NCBI RefSeq assembly: GCF_036057275.1
Contig: NZ_CP107945.1
Location: 6,324,001 to 6,388,000 of the forward strand
DNA length: 64,000 bases
Origin: Streptomyces sp. NBC_00390
GTDB taxonomy: Bacteria > Actinomycetota > Actinomycetes > Streptomycetales > Streptomycetaceae
Direction: 5' to 3'
Shown: positions 8,732 to 17,961 of the stretch, piece after piece
Numbering within the stretch: the stretch's first letter is position 1
Layout of the letters: every line of letters starts with the position of its first letter
Position numbers and translations under genes: made by a program
The notes under the pieces: generated by a model
The model's database searches: none
Told to the model about the DNA's origin: nothing
The model's input: the letters and a program-made list of their open reading frames with translations, nothing else

Positions 8732-8806
8732 ACCACCGCTCGTTACCCAGACGTTGCCGGGTGGGTTGCCGTACGGTCCACCCGGCAAGGTAGCGTCGGT
8801 CCTGCC

Positions 8807-9793
8807 ATGGACCTTGCCTACATTCCCAGCCCGTCGACCGGAGTGATCCACCTCGGACCGCTCCCGCTGCGCGGCTATGCCTTCTGCATCATCATCGGCG
8901 TCTTTGTGGCCGTCTGGTACGGCAACAAGCGCTGGATCGCCCGGGGCGGCAAAGCCGGCACCGTGGCCGACATCGCCGTATGGGCCGTGCCCTTCGGCCT
9001 GGTCGGCGGCCGGCTCTACCACGTGATCACCGACTACCAGCTGTACTTCAGCGAGGGTGAGAACTGGGTCGACGCCTTCAAGATCTGGGAGGGCGGCCTC
9101 GGTATCTGGGGCGCCATCGCGCTGGGCGCCGTCGGCGCCTGGATCGGCTGCCGCCGCCGGGGCATCCCGCTTCCGGCCTACGCGGACGCCATCGCGCCCG
9201 GAATCGCCTTCGCGCAGGCGATCGGCCGCTGGGGCAACTGGTTCAACCAGGAGCTGTACGGCAAGGAGACCGATCTGCCCTGGGCCGTCAAGATCACCGA
9301 GGGCGTGAACCGCGAGGCCGGGCTGTACCACCCCACGTTCCTGTACGAGTCCCTGTGGTGCATCGGCGTCGCGCTGCTGGTCATCTGGGCCGACCGGCGC
9401 TTCACCCTGGGCCATGGCCGGGCGTTCGCGCTGTACGTCGCGGCGTACTGCACGGGCCGCGGCTGGATCGAGTACATGCGGGTCGACGAGGCGCACCACG
9501 TGCTGGGCCTGCGGCTGAACGTGTGGACCTCGATCATCGTCTTCGCCCTGGCGGTGGCGTACATCGTGATCTCGTCCCGACGGCGTCCGGGGCGCGAGGA
9601 GATCGTCGAGCCGGCCGCCGCGGATCTGACGAAGGCGTCGTCGAAGGCGGCCGGGGACGGCGACGCCGGCAGCGACGGCGGCTCCGGCGGAGCGGAATCG
9701 GCCGAAGCCGCAGCGGACGCCGGGCCCACGGACGCCGAGCCCGCGGAAGCCGCCCAGAAGGACGCGGACGCGGAGTCGGCCGGGAAGAGCTGA
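8807..9793 (+). CDS. lgt: prolipoprotein diacylglyceryl transferase
   Basis: Integral membrane enzyme that transfers diacylglyceryl from phosphatidylglycerol to the lipobox cysteine of prolipoproteins. Of 328 residues, the first about 260 form the seven-helix Lgt core with the signature GRWGNWFNQELYG and HPTFLYESLW. The C-terminal 65 residues are a hydrophilic Ala/Glu/Asp-rich extension (EPAAADLTKASSKAA and following), common in Streptomyces Lgt and probably disordered. Likely substrates include the lipoprotein LivK later in this window. Confidence 0.95.
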   Translation: MDLAYIPSPSTGVIHLGPLPLRGYAFCIIIGVFVAVWYGNKRWIARGGKAGTVADIAVWAVPFGLVGGRLYHVITDYQLYFSEGENWVDAFKIWEGGLGIWGAIALGAVGAWIGCRRRGIPLPAYADAIAPGIAFAQAIGRWGNWFNQELYGKETDLPWAVKITEGVNREAGLYHPTFLYESLWCIGVALLVIWADRRFTLGHGRAFALYVAAYCTGRGWIEYMRVDEAHHVLGLRLNVWTSIIVFALAVAYIVISSRRRPGREEIVEPAAADLTKASSKAAGDGDAGSDGGSGGAESAEAAADAGPTDAEPAEAAQKDADAESAGKS

Positions 9794-9811
9794 CCGTACC
9801 GCTTGAGCCAC

Positions 9812-9844
9812 AAGGCCGCCGGAGGTGATCGCTCCGGCGGTCTT
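9812..9844. terminator. bidirectional terminator between lgt and the CitE-like gene
   Basis: A 13-bp stem with one G-T pair (9812-9824 with 9832-9844) and a 7-base loop lies in the 70-base gap between two convergent genes. One arm starts AAG and the other ends CTT, suiting termination from both sides. Confidence 0.85.
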
Positions 9845-9863
9845 CGCGTTCCCGGCCGGGCGC

Positions 9864-10664
9864 TCAGGACTCCTCGCGCCGGGCGAGCGCGAGGGTGCGC
9901 TGTGCCGCCGCGACGATCGCGGCGTCGACGAAACGGCCGTCCGGCAGGGCGAGCGCGCCCGCGTCCGCGGCGGCCGCCTTGACGACCTCCTCCGCGGCCT
10001 CGATCTCGTGCGGGGTGGGCCGGAAGGCGCGCTCGATGACCGGGAGCTGGCGGGGATGGATGGCCGCGCGGCCCAGGAAGCCGATGGCGCGGCCATGGGT
10101 GCAGGACTCGTAGAGACCGTCGAGATCGACGATGTCGGGGAAGACCGACTGTGTCGGGGGTGTGAGACCGGCGGCGCGCGCGGCGATCACCGTCCGGGTG
10201 CGGGGCCAGTCCAGGCCGGTGTCTCCGCGTACGCCGAGGTCGGCGCGGAGATCGGCCTCGCCCAGCGCGATGCCGTGCAGGGCCGGGTGGGCGGTGGCGA
10301 TGGCGTACGCGTGCTCGACTGCGAGCGCCGATTCGAGCAGGGCGTACAGCGGGATGCCAGGTGCCCGCGCCGCGATCTGCTGAATGTCAGTGGCGTATGC
10401 GACCTTGGGGACACGCAACGCACTGAGACCCGGAAGTCCGGCGAGGGTCTCGACGTCATGGGGGGTGTTGATGCGGACATGGACCGGGAGGGGCTGGGGC
10501 GAGGACAGGAGTTCGGCCGTGGCGGCGAGGGCGTACTCCTTGCGGCCGAGACCGACCGCGTCCTCCAGATCGACGATCACGACATCGGCTGCGGAGCCAA
10601 GGGCCTTGTGCACGACGTCGGGGCGGTCACCGGGGGCGTACAGCAAGGTGAGGGGGAGAGTCAT
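9864..10664 (-). CDS. HpcH/HpaI aldolase / CitE-like acyl-CoA lyase
   Basis: A 266-residue TIM-barrel lyase of the CitE/malyl-CoA lyase type. Visible motifs are LLYAPGDRPD at the N-terminus, VIVDLEDAV (metal/substrate region), YALLESALAVEHA and the metal-site region GEADLRADLG. Family members cleave (S)-malyl-, citramalyl- or citryl-CoA to acetyl-CoA plus an oxo-acid. The start ATG overlaps the stop of the upstream CoA-transferase gene (ATGA), so the two should act together: activate a hydroxy-dicarboxylate, then split it. It is the last gene of a seven-gene leftward operon. Confidence 0.85.
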   Translation of the reverse strand: MTLPLTLLYAPGDRPDVVHKALGSAADVVIVDLEDAVGLGRKEYALAATAELLSSPQPLPVHVRINTPHDVETLAGLPGLSALRVPKVAYATDIQQIAARAPGIPLYALLESALAVEHAYAIATAHPALHGIALGEADLRADLGVRGDTGLDWPRTRTVIAARAAGLTPPTQSVFPDIVDLDGLYESCTHGRAIGFLGRAAIHPRQLPVIERAFRPTPHEIEAAEEVVKAAAADAGALALPDGRFVDAAIVAAAQRTLALARREES

Positions 10665-11848
10665 AGCGCGCCTTGGATGCGGAGTGCGGTGATGTCGGCG
10701 GGGGTCAGACCCAGTTCGGCGAGGACCTCTTCGGTGTCGGCGCCGTGCGGGCGGCCGGCCCAGCGGATGGCGCCGGGGGTGTCGGAGAGCCGGAAGAGGA
10801 CGTTCTGCATACGCAGCGGCCCGAGTTCGGGATCGGGGACCTCGGTGATCGTGTCCAGCGCCTGGAACTGGGGATCGTCCATGACATCGCGGATGTCGTA
10901 GACCGGCGCGATGGCGGCCTCGGCCTTCTCGAAGGCGGCCAGCGCGTCGGTGCGGGTCTGCCGGGCGATCCAGCCGCCGACGGCCTCGTCGAGCACGTCG
11001 GCGTGTTCGGCGCGGCCGGTTCCGGTGCCGAACCAGGGCTCGTCGATGAGTTCGGGGCGTCCGACCAGATGCATCACGCGTTCCGCGATGGACTGGGCGG
11101 AGGTGGACACGGCCAGCCAGCATCCGTCGGCCGTGCGGTAGATGTTGCGCGGGGCGTTGTTGCGGGAGCGGTTGCCGGTGCGGGGCTGGAGGTAGCCGAG
11201 CTGGTCGTACCAGAGCGGGTGCGGTCCGAGCACGGCCAGGATCGGCTCGATGATCGCCATGTCGACGACCTGGCCGCGGCCGGTCGTGTCGCGAGCGGTC
11301 AGCGCGGTCATCACCGCGTAGGCGGTGGCGAGTGCGGCGATGGAGTCGGCGAGACCGAACGGCGGCAGGGTCGGCGGGCCCTGCGGCTCTCCCGTGATGG
11401 CGGCGAAGCCGCTCATGGCCTCGGCGAGCGTGCCGAAGCCGGGCCGGTGGGAGTAGGGGCCGAACTGCCCGAAGGCGGTGACCCGGGTCAGGACGAGCCG
11501 GGGATTGGCATGGCTCAGCTCCTCCCAGCCGAGGCCCCATTTCTCCAGGGTGCCGGGGCGGAAGTTCTCGACGACGACATCGGCGGTGGCTGCCAGGCGC
11601 AGCAGGGTCGCGCGGCCGCCGGGCGTGGACAGATCGAGGGTGATGGTCCGCTTGTTGCGGCCCAGCACCTTCCACCACAGTCCGACGCCGTCCTTGGCCG
11701 GGCCGTGCCCCCGGGAAGGGTCGGGTTTGGCGGGATGCTCGACCTTGATCACCTCGGCGCCGAAGTCGCCGAGCAGGGTGGCGCACATCGGGCCGGCGAA
11801 GAGGGTGGCGAGGTCCAGGACGCGCAGGCCCTGCAGCGGCGGGGTCAT
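10661..11848 (-). CDS. CaiB/BaiF family (class III) CoA-transferase
   Basis: A 395-residue class III CoA-transferase that moves CoA between carboxylic acids through a covalent aspartyl-CoA intermediate. The N-terminus GLRVLDLATLFAGPMCATLLGDFGAEVIKVE is typical; the catalytic Asp should be in GRGQVVDMA. Paired with a CitE-type lyase it resembles systems that activate malate or citramalate, but the substrate cannot be read from sequence. It overlaps by four bases both the ribokinase gene upstream and the lyase gene downstream. Confidence 0.88.
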   Translation of the reverse strand: MTPPLQGLRVLDLATLFAGPMCATLLGDFGAEVIKVEHPAKPDPSRGHGPAKDGVGLWWKVLGRNKRTITLDLSTPGGRATLLRLAATADVVVENFRPGTLEKWGLGWEELSHANPRLVLTRVTAFGQFGPYSHRPGFGTLAEAMSGFAAITGEPQGPPTLPPFGLADSIAALATAYAVMTALTARDTTGRGQVVDMAIIEPILAVLGPHPLWYDQLGYLQPRTGNRSRNNAPRNIYRTADGCWLAVSTSAQSIAERVMHLVGRPELIDEPWFGTGTGRAEHADVLDEAVGGWIARQTRTDALAAFEKAEAAIAPVYDIRDVMDDPQFQALDTITEVPDPELGPLRMQNVLFRLSDTPGAIRWAGRPHGADTEEVLAELGLTPADITALRIQGAL

Positions 11849-12735
11849 GAGGCCGCGTCGATCTCGGTGCGGTAGGGCATGGACGACGTGGCTCCAGGGC
11901 GTTGGACGGAGAGGGCGGCTGCCGCCGAGGCCCAGGTCAGGGCCTCGGGGACCGGTCTGCCCTCACCGAGCGCGACGGCGAGGGCGCCGACGAAGGTGTC
12001 CCCGGCGGCGGTGCTGTCGACGGCGGTGACCTTCGGGGCGGGCACGGTGACGGGGTTCGCCGTGTCCCGGGTGGCGTAGAGACAGCCGGCCGGGCCGAGC
12101 GTGATCACGACCTCGGGGACCTGTCGCAGCAGTGCCACGATCGCCTGGTGCGGGTCGGCGAGGCCCGCGAGGGTGGCAGCCTCGTGCTCGTTGGGGACCA
12201 ACAGATCGGTGACGGCGAGGAGTTCCGGCGGCAGCGGCTGGGCGGGAGACGGGGTGAGAACGGTGCGCACGCCGTGTCTGCGGGCGGCCTCGGCACCCTC
12301 GAGCACGGCGCTGAGGGGGAGTTCGAGCTGGAGGAGCAGAGTGTCGGCGGTGGCGATGAGGGCCTCTTCGCCGGGCGCGAGGGCGGTGACGGTGCCGTTC
12401 GCGCCGGGGATCACGACGATGGAGTTGCCGCCGTCGTCGTCCACGACGATATGGGCGGTGCCGGAAGGGCCCTCGGCGGTACGGAGCAGATCGGTGTCGA
12501 CACCGGAGGACTCGAGCGTGTGGCGCAGCAGGGAGCCGAACTCGTCCGAGCCGACCGCGCCGATCATGGTGACCTCGCCGCCGGCGCGGGCGGCGGCCAC
12601 CGCCTGGTTGGCGCCCTTGCCACCGGGGATCGTACGGAACTCGCGTCCCGTGACGGTTTCTCCGCGCTTGGGGGCGTGGGCGACATAGGCGACGAGATCC
12701 ATGTTGGTGCTGCCGAGCACCACGATGCCGGTCAT
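11845..12735 (-). CDS. rbsK: ribokinase (PfkB family)
   Basis: Phosphorylates D-ribose to ribose-5-phosphate. The 296-residue protein begins at ATG 12735, overlapping the preceding stop by four bases. It has the PfkB N-terminal signature PGGKGANQAVAAARAGG and the C-terminal anion-hole/catalytic motif DSTAAGDTFVGAL. NMD near the start is the ribokinase substrate signature rather than that of a fructokinase. No ribose transporter genes are adjacent; the ribose would be released by the glycohydrolase-fold proteins encoded upstream in the same operon. Confidence 0.88.
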   Translation of the reverse strand: MTGIVVLGSTNMDLVAYVAHAPKRGETVTGREFRTIPGGKGANQAVAAARAGGEVTMIGAVGSDEFGSLLRHTLESSGVDTDLLRTAEGPSGTAHIVVDDDGGNSIVVIPGANGTVTALAPGEEALIATADTLLLQLELPLSAVLEGAEAARRHGVRTVLTPSPAQPLPPELLAVTDLLVPNEHEAATLAGLADPHQAIVALLRQVPEVVITLGPAGCLYATRDTANPVTVPAPKVTAVDSTAAGDTFVGALAVALGEGRPVPEALTWASAAAALSVQRPGATSSMPYRTEIDAAS

Positions 12736-14099
12736 GGGCGGAGAGCCTCCTGGTGCGTGAGTTGCGCGAGGGTGTCGAAGCCGATGCCGTCGAAGGCGGC
12801 GACAGAGGTGGCGAGCCGGTTCTTGAGGGGGGCGGTCCAGCGGTCGGGCAGAGCGTCGGGGTGAGCGGCGAGCAGTCCGGCGATCGAACCGGCCGTGGCA
12901 CCGTTGGAGTCGGTGTCGAGGCCGCCGGAAACGGCCCGGCAGACCGAGCCGCCGAAGTCGCCGTCGGCGTGGGTGAGGGCGGCGGCGAGCAGGGCGGCGT
13001 TGGGGACGGCATGGACCCAGTGGTAGGAGCCGTAGGCGGTGTGGATGCGGTCCACGGCGTCGTCGAAGTCGGCCTCGGTACGGGCCGCTTCGACGCCGAA
13101 GCGGACGGCGCGGGCCAGCCGGGAGCGGGGCGGTACGACGGACAGGCCCACCGCGATGGCCCGGTGCACGTCGGCGCCGCCACCGGCCGCTGCCGCGACG
13201 GCGGCCGCGGTGAACATCGCGCTGTACACGCCGTTCGCGGTGTGCGTGAGCGCCGCGTCCCGGTACGCCTGCGCCGCGGCGGCCGCCGGGTCGCCGGGAT
13301 TGGTCCAGCCGTGCATGTCGGCGCGGATGGCGGCGCCGATCCACTCCCGGAAGGGGTTGCGGTGGGTGGCGGTGAGCGGGGGTTCGAGACCGGAGAGGAG
13401 ATTGCGGTAGGCGACCCGCTCGGCGGTGAAGGTCCGCCCGGCCGGCAGCTCGTCCAGCCACAGCTGGGCGACCTGCTCGGTGGTGAACGCCCTGCCGTGC
13501 CGCTGCAGGAGCAGCAGATCGAGGAGGGGGTAATTGAGGTCGTCGTCCTCGGGCATCCCGTCGATGTTCTCGGCGAGACTGTTCGCGGCACTGCGCCGGT
13601 TCCAGGGGTGCGCGGCGGCAAGATCGTCAGGTACGCCCCTGGCGGTGAACCAGGTGGCAAGCGGCCAGTTGCCGGTGGCGCGGGCGAGGGCGCGGATGGC
13701 GGGCAGGGGGAGCTTCTCGACGGGTTTGCCGAGCAGGCACCCCACGGCCCGGCCCAGCCAGGCGGCATGCAGGGGGCCCGCGAGGCGTTCGCGCCCGGAG
13801 CCGCCGCCGCTCGGGGGCCAGGCGGGACATGCGGACATGATCGCCGCCAGCGAGGCCGGCTCGGCCTCCGCCATGGGGGACGGCAGATGGGCCAGTTCGT
13901 CCAGGAGCGCGAGCGCCAGGGCGCGGAGTTCCGGTGGGGCCGGGTCCGGGGACGCGCCCGCCCTCGGCGGGGACAGGGCGCCGCCCGCGAGCAGCCAGCG
14001 GGTGCGGACGGCGGAGGCGTCGCGGCCGTCCTCCGTCGCCTGGCGGAGTTCATGGCCGATCAGATCCTCGGGCTGGACCCAGGTGAGGCGAAGACTCAT
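12732..14099 (-). CDS. ADP-ribosylglycohydrolase-fold protein (copy 4 of 4)
   Basis: A 455-residue all-alpha ADP-ribosylglycohydrolase (DraG/ARH) family protein from ATG 14099. After an N-terminal extension of about 110 residues, the fold begins at LHAAWLGRAVGCLLGKPVEKLP; the metal-site segments are MPEDDDLNYPLLDLLLL and VSGGLDTDSNGATAGSIAG, matching the family's DD and GxDxDS/T motifs. Members hydrolyse N- or O-ribosyl bonds (ADP-ribosyl-Arg/Ser, ADP-ribose derivatives). The extension and sequence set this copy apart from its neighbours. It overlaps both flanking genes by four bases. Confidence 0.85.
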   Translation of the reverse strand: MSLRLTWVQPEDLIGHELRQATEDGRDASAVRTRWLLAGGALSPPRAGASPDPAPPELRALALALLDELAHLPSPMAEAEPASLAAIMSACPAWPPSGGGSGRERLAGPLHAAWLGRAVGCLLGKPVEKLPLPAIRALARATGNWPLATWFTARGVPDDLAAAHPWNRRSAANSLAENIDGMPEDDDLNYPLLDLLLLQRHGRAFTTEQVAQLWLDELPAGRTFTAERVAYRNLLSGLEPPLTATHRNPFREWIGAAIRADMHGWTNPGDPAAAAAQAYRDAALTHTANGVYSAMFTAAAVAAAAGGGADVHRAIAVGLSVVPPRSRLARAVRFGVEAARTEADFDDAVDRIHTAYGSYHWVHAVPNAALLAAALTHADGDFGGSVCRAVSGGLDTDSNGATAGSIAGLLAAHPDALPDRWTAPLKNRLATSVAAFDGIGFDTLAQLTHQEALRP

Positions 14100-15277
14100 C
14101 GCGGGTCCGTCAGACGGGCGAACGCCGCTTCGTGGGCCCGGCGGCGTTCCACGTCCAGGGCGTAGATCTCGCGGGTCACGGCCGTGAGGGCCGCCGCCGG
14201 TTCGTGCAGGTCGATACGGCTCGCCTCGGCGACCCGCTTCGCCCACTCCTCCGGGACCGCCGACGCCCCGTTAAGCGCGCCCGCCATCGCCCCCGCCATC
14301 GTGGCGATCGAGTCGCAGTCACGGCCGTAGTTGACCGACGACAGCACCGTACGGCTGTAGTCGCCGCCGTTGACCAGGAGCATGCCGAGCGCGATCGGCA
14401 GTTCCTCGATGGAGTGCAGCCGGGACGGGCGGCGCGCGCCCATGGACGGGGTGCGGTAGTCGGGGCCGACCGTGTCGAAGGGCGCGATCGCCGCCCGCAA
14501 CGGCACCAGGGCCGCTTCGAAGTCCGTGTGGCGGGCGGCTGCTTCGGCCACCGACTCGATGGCGGCCTGCGTTCCGTCCTTGGCCAGGGACAGCGCGGCA
14601 TCCACCACCGTGGTGGGGGTGGCGTCCGGGGCACACGCCGCCGAGACCGCCGCCGCGAAGACGCCGGCCGCCTCCCGCCCGTACGAGGACTGGTGCGCGC
14701 CCGCGATGTCGACGGCCTCGGCGTAAGCGGCCGTCGGATGCGCCGCGTTGACCAGACCCACGGGGGCCATGTACATCGCGGCACCGCAGTTGACGATGTT
14801 CCCGACGCCCGCCTCACGCGGGTCGTTGTGTCCGTAGTGGAGGCGGCTGACCAGCCATTTCTCGGCCAGGAAGATCCGCTGCAGGGGGAGGGCCTCCGCC
14901 TCGAGCTCCGGGATCCAGCGGGGTTTCGAGATCAGGTCGGGGACCAGGTGGTCGGCGACGGCGTAGGCGTCGAGGTGGTCGCGTACCGCCGTGTACACCC
15001 GGATGAGCGCGTGGGTCATGAGTGTGTCGTCCGTGATGTGTCCGTCGCCCTTGTGGTACGGGGCGATCGGGCGGGCCGTACGCCACCGGTCCCCGTGCCA
15101 GGGGCCGACGATTCCGTGGATGCGGCCGCCGTGCCGCTCCACGATCTGTTCAGGGGTGTAGCCCTCTACGGGGCCGCCGAGCGCGTCACCGACGGCCGCT
15201 CCGATGAGGCTTCCCGTGATCCGGTCATCGAGTGCGAGCGTCTCGAGTGTCGTCGTCGTCATGTCGGAATTGTCCAC
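14096..15277 (-). CDS. ADP-ribosylglycohydrolase-fold protein (copy 3 of 4)
   Basis: A 393-residue ADP-ribosylglycohydrolase family protein and the second most canonical of the four: GAAVGDALGGPVEGY near the N-terminus, GHITDDTLMTHALIR (metal-binding TDDT) and NYGRDCDSIATMAGAMAGAL (GRDxDS), followed by VPEEW. All metal-ligand positions appear intact, so it is probably an active dinuclear Mg hydrolase. The start is GTG 15277 or ATG 15262 (MTTTTLETLALDD); either overlaps the preceding gene by tens of bases. It ends in a four-base overlap with copy 4. Confidence 0.87.
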   Translation of the reverse strand: MDNSDMTTTTLETLALDDRITGSLIGAAVGDALGGPVEGYTPEQIVERHGGRIHGIVGPWHGDRWRTARPIAPYHKGDGHITDDTLMTHALIRVYTAVRDHLDAYAVADHLVPDLISKPRWIPELEAEALPLQRIFLAEKWLVSRLHYGHNDPREAGVGNIVNCGAAMYMAPVGLVNAAHPTAAYAEAVDIAGAHQSSYGREAAGVFAAAVSAACAPDATPTTVVDAALSLAKDGTQAAIESVAEAAARHTDFEAALVPLRAAIAPFDTVGPDYRTPSMGARRPSRLHSIEELPIALGMLLVNGGDYSRTVLSSVNYGRDCDSIATMAGAMAGALNGASAVPEEWAKRVAEASRIDLHEPAAALTAVTREIYALDVERRRAHEAAFARLTDPR

Positions 15278-16865
15278 CAGTAGTGGTCAGTTCCGTGTCT
15301 GCCAGGAGCCCGGCGAGTTCCACGAGATCCGTCCCGGCGAGCCGGGGGAGAGCGCAGCCCGCGAGGGTGCGGCAGGCGTCGCGCCAGGTGACGGGTACGC
15401 AGTTCCCGCCGCCGAGCGCCCCGGTGAGTGCTCCGGCGAGCGCGGGGGCGGAGTCGGCGACCCGCGACAGGCAGACGGCCGCGGGTACGGCCTCGGCGAC
15501 CCGGCCGCGGGCGGCGGTCGCGACGGCGAGGGCGACCGGGACGGTCTCGGCGGCGGCGATCCCGTAGCTGTAGACGTGGTCGACGATCTGGTGCTCGAGG
15601 AGGGGGACGAGTTCGAAGGCGCCGTCCGCGGCGCGCGCGAGCTTGACCGCGTGGTGGGAGTTGCGGCTGATCTCGCTGGACTCGGGGAGTTCGGCCAGCG
15701 CCGCGTCGACGGCGTCGTCGACGGATGCCCCGCCGAGCGCGGCGGCCACGGCGGCGGCCATGGCGCGGGCGCCGTGCACACCGTCCCCGTCCTGGGTGTA
15801 CCGGGCGTCGAACTCGGCGAGCACGGCGGCGGCGGCCGGGTCGCCCGTGTGGACGACCGCGAGCACAACGGCTCTCACACAGGCGGCGTCGTCGAAGTAG
15901 TGGGGGTTGTCGTGCCCGGTGGCGGGCGGCCGCAGCCCGGTGGCGAGGTTGCCGAGCCCCGCGCGCACCGAGATCCGCGCACGCAGCGGGAGTACGGCGG
16001 CCTCGACCTCGGGCGCGCTCTCGGCGGCGGCGGCGACCTGGCCGGCCAGGGAGTTCCAGGCGAGATCGATGGCGGCGCGCGTACGCCGGCCGGGGGGCAG
16101 ACCACGGAAGAGCGCACCTCCGGCGGTGAGTACGGTCCCGGCGGCGAAGGCGGCCCACTCCGCGTCGTCCGAGGGACCGAGGCGCAGCGGCTCGGGCGGT
16201 TGGTTGAGGGCGATGGGGACGGGGAGGGTGGTCGTCGCGTTCTGCTCGGCGAAGGTGTCGAGCTCACGGGTGAGCCGGCGGGTCCACTCGGGCATCCGCG
16301 CGGCGCGGTGCCGGGCGGCGGGCCACCCGGCGGCGTCCCCTGCGGCGAGCCCGAGGATCAGTCCCTCGATCCGGTCGCGGTGGGTGACGGGTGCGGCGGG
16401 CACCGCACGGTCGCGGGCCGGTGCCCCCGTGGCCACGGGGGCGTACACGTGCACGGGCGTCGCCTGTGGCCGGGGCGGCAGCCGGGGGATGTCCCCGACG
16501 GCGGCCTCCCCGACGGCTTCCCCGGGCAGATACCCCCAGCCCGAAACGGGCGTGTCACCGGGGCGGGTGCGGTGGTCCCCCACGGTGTCGGGGGTTCGGC
16601 CGGGCCCGGCGCCCCTCGGTGCCCGCGGAGTCCGGTGCATCTCGTCCAGGGCGGCCGCGGACGTGGGCGGGTCACCAGGGGCCGGCGTCCCGCCGGGTTC
16701 CCGGCCGGCCGGTGCGGGCGGCGGGTTGCCGGGCGGCCGGCCGTCGTCCGGCGCCGCACGCCCGCCGCCGGGGTCCGCGACCGGCGGCGCCGCCGTGGTC
16801 CGGTCGTCGGGGGCGCAGGCCGGCAGGGGCTGGGTGCCGTCGGGGTCCAGGGGACGCGGGGTCAT
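15225..16865 (-). CDS. ADP-ribosylglycohydrolase-fold protein with long Pro-rich N-terminus (copy 2 of 4, possibly degenerate)
   Basis: A 546-residue frame. The first about 175 residues are Pro/Gly/Asp-rich and low-complexity; the glycohydrolase fold begins at RIEGLILGLAAGDAAGWPAA. Metal-site motifs are altered: the TDDT position reads PSDDAEW, and the GRDADT position reads SRVADS, with the first Asp replaced by Val. It may therefore be catalytically weak, structural or of different specificity. ATG 16865 overlaps the stop of copy 1 (ATGA), which argues that the long N-terminus is translated, although an internal GTG near the fold is possible. Confidence 0.75.
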   Translation of the reverse strand: MTPRPLDPDGTQPLPACAPDDRTTAAPPVADPGGGRAAPDDGRPPGNPPPAPAGREPGGTPAPGDPPTSAAALDEMHRTPRAPRGAGPGRTPDTVGDHRTRPGDTPVSGWGYLPGEAVGEAAVGDIPRLPPRPQATPVHVYAPVATGAPARDRAVPAAPVTHRDRIEGLILGLAAGDAAGWPAARHRAARMPEWTRRLTRELDTFAEQNATTTLPVPIALNQPPEPLRLGPSDDAEWAAFAAGTVLTAGGALFRGLPPGRRTRAAIDLAWNSLAGQVAAAAESAPEVEAAVLPLRARISVRAGLGNLATGLRPPATGHDNPHYFDDAACVRAVVLAVVHTGDPAAAAVLAEFDARYTQDGDGVHGARAMAAAVAAALGGASVDDAVDAALAELPESSEISRNSHHAVKLARAADGAFELVPLLEHQIVDHVYSYGIAAAETVPVALAVATAARGRVAEAVPAAVCLSRVADSAPALAGALTGALGGGNCVPVTWRDACRTLAGCALPRLAGTDLVELAGLLADTELTTTGGQFRHDDDDTRDARTR

Positions 16866-17890
16866 GACAGGGCCTCGGTGTCGTCGTCAGGAGTGAGCAG
16901 GTCCGCGATGTCCAGGACGTGGTAGCCCGCCATCGAGGGCAGACAGCTTCCCCTGACCGAACCGATCGCCGCCGCCCACTCGGCCGGGATCGCGGAGGCC
17001 CCGGACATCGCTCCGGCCAGCGCGCCGGCCACCGCCGCCGTCGTGTCGGCGTCGCGGCCCATGTTGACCGCCGTGAGCACGGACGTACGGAAGTCTCCCC
17101 GCGCCGCCGCGAACGCGCCGAACGCGAGCCCCACCGCCTCCGGGGCGAGGTCCGTCCACGGGTAGCCGCCGATGACGACCGCGGAGCGGACCGTCCGTTC
17201 GCGGGTGCGGTGGTCGGAGTCCCCCCGCCCTGCCGCGACGACGGCGCGGCGCATGGAGCGCGCGGTCCACGAGTCCATGGGGACCACCGACAGCGCCGCG
17301 CCGATCACACCGGCCGGGCCCGCGCCCGCCATCGCCGCGGCCACTCCGGCGGCCACGGCCTGGCCGCCGTAGATGCCCTCGCCGTCGTGGCTGACGCAGC
17401 CGTCGATGGCGACCAGCCGGGCCGCCTCGGCGGGCCGGCCGGCCGCGAAGACGCCGAAGGGCGCCGCCCGCATGGCGAGACCGTCGCTCCAGGCGTGCCG
17501 GTGCTGGGCCGAGATGGGGGCGGCGAGGCCCCTGCGCAGATTCTCAAGGGTGCCGCGTTCGCTGAACCCCGCCCCTCGGAACGGTCCTTCGTCCAGATCC
17601 GCGATCCAGTGGTGCCATGCCGCCTCCACATGCGCCACGGTGAGCGCCGAGCCGTGCCGGGCGAGCAGCAGCCCGGAGAAGATCGCGTACTCGGTGTCGT
17701 CCGTGCCGGCCGGGTCGTCGCTCACGAAGCCCTCGATACGCCCCCATCTGCGGCGGATCTCGGAGGGCCGCATGTTCTCCGCCGGCGCCCCGAGCGCATC
17801 CCCGACGGCCAGCCCGAGCAGTGCGCCGCGAGCTCGCTCCCGGAGCGCGGCCGACTCGGCAGAGACGGGATCGCATGCAGGCAGCCTCAA
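16862..17890 (-). CDS. ADP-ribosylglycohydrolase (copy 1 of 4, first gene of operon)
   Basis: A 342-residue canonical ADP-ribosylglycohydrolase family protein: RARGALLGLAVGDALGAPAEN, GTDDTEYAIFSGLLLA and NMGRDADTTAAVAGALAGAMSG, all metal motifs intact. TTG 17890 is preferred because AAAGGGG lies 6-7 bases upstream; the frame stays open to 17953 over a region that looks like leader. It heads the leftward operon, and a perfect palindrome (17962-17973) sits about 75 bases upstream. Members of this family occur in clusters in Streptomyces genomes; the substrates are mostly unknown. Confidence 0.87.
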   Translation of the reverse strand: MRLPACDPVSAESAALRERARGALLGLAVGDALGAPAENMRPSEIRRRWGRIEGFVSDDPAGTDDTEYAIFSGLLLARHGSALTVAHVEAAWHHWIADLDEGPFRGAGFSERGTLENLRRGLAAPISAQHRHAWSDGLAMRAAPFGVFAAGRPAEAARLVAIDGCVSHDGEGIYGGQAVAAGVAAAMAGAGPAGVIGAALSVVPMDSWTARSMRRAVVAAGRGDSDHRTRERTVRSAVVIGGYPWTDLAPEAVGLAFGAFAAARGDFRTSVLTAVNMGRDADTTAAVAGALAGAMSGASAIPAEWAAAIGSVRGSCLPSMAGYHVLDIADLLTPDDDTEALS

Positions 17891-17961
17891 CGCGTCACCC
17901 CTTTCGCGCGCAGAGCGCGTGTTCGTGGATTCCTGCCACCTCCCGAGGCCCACGAGTCGGA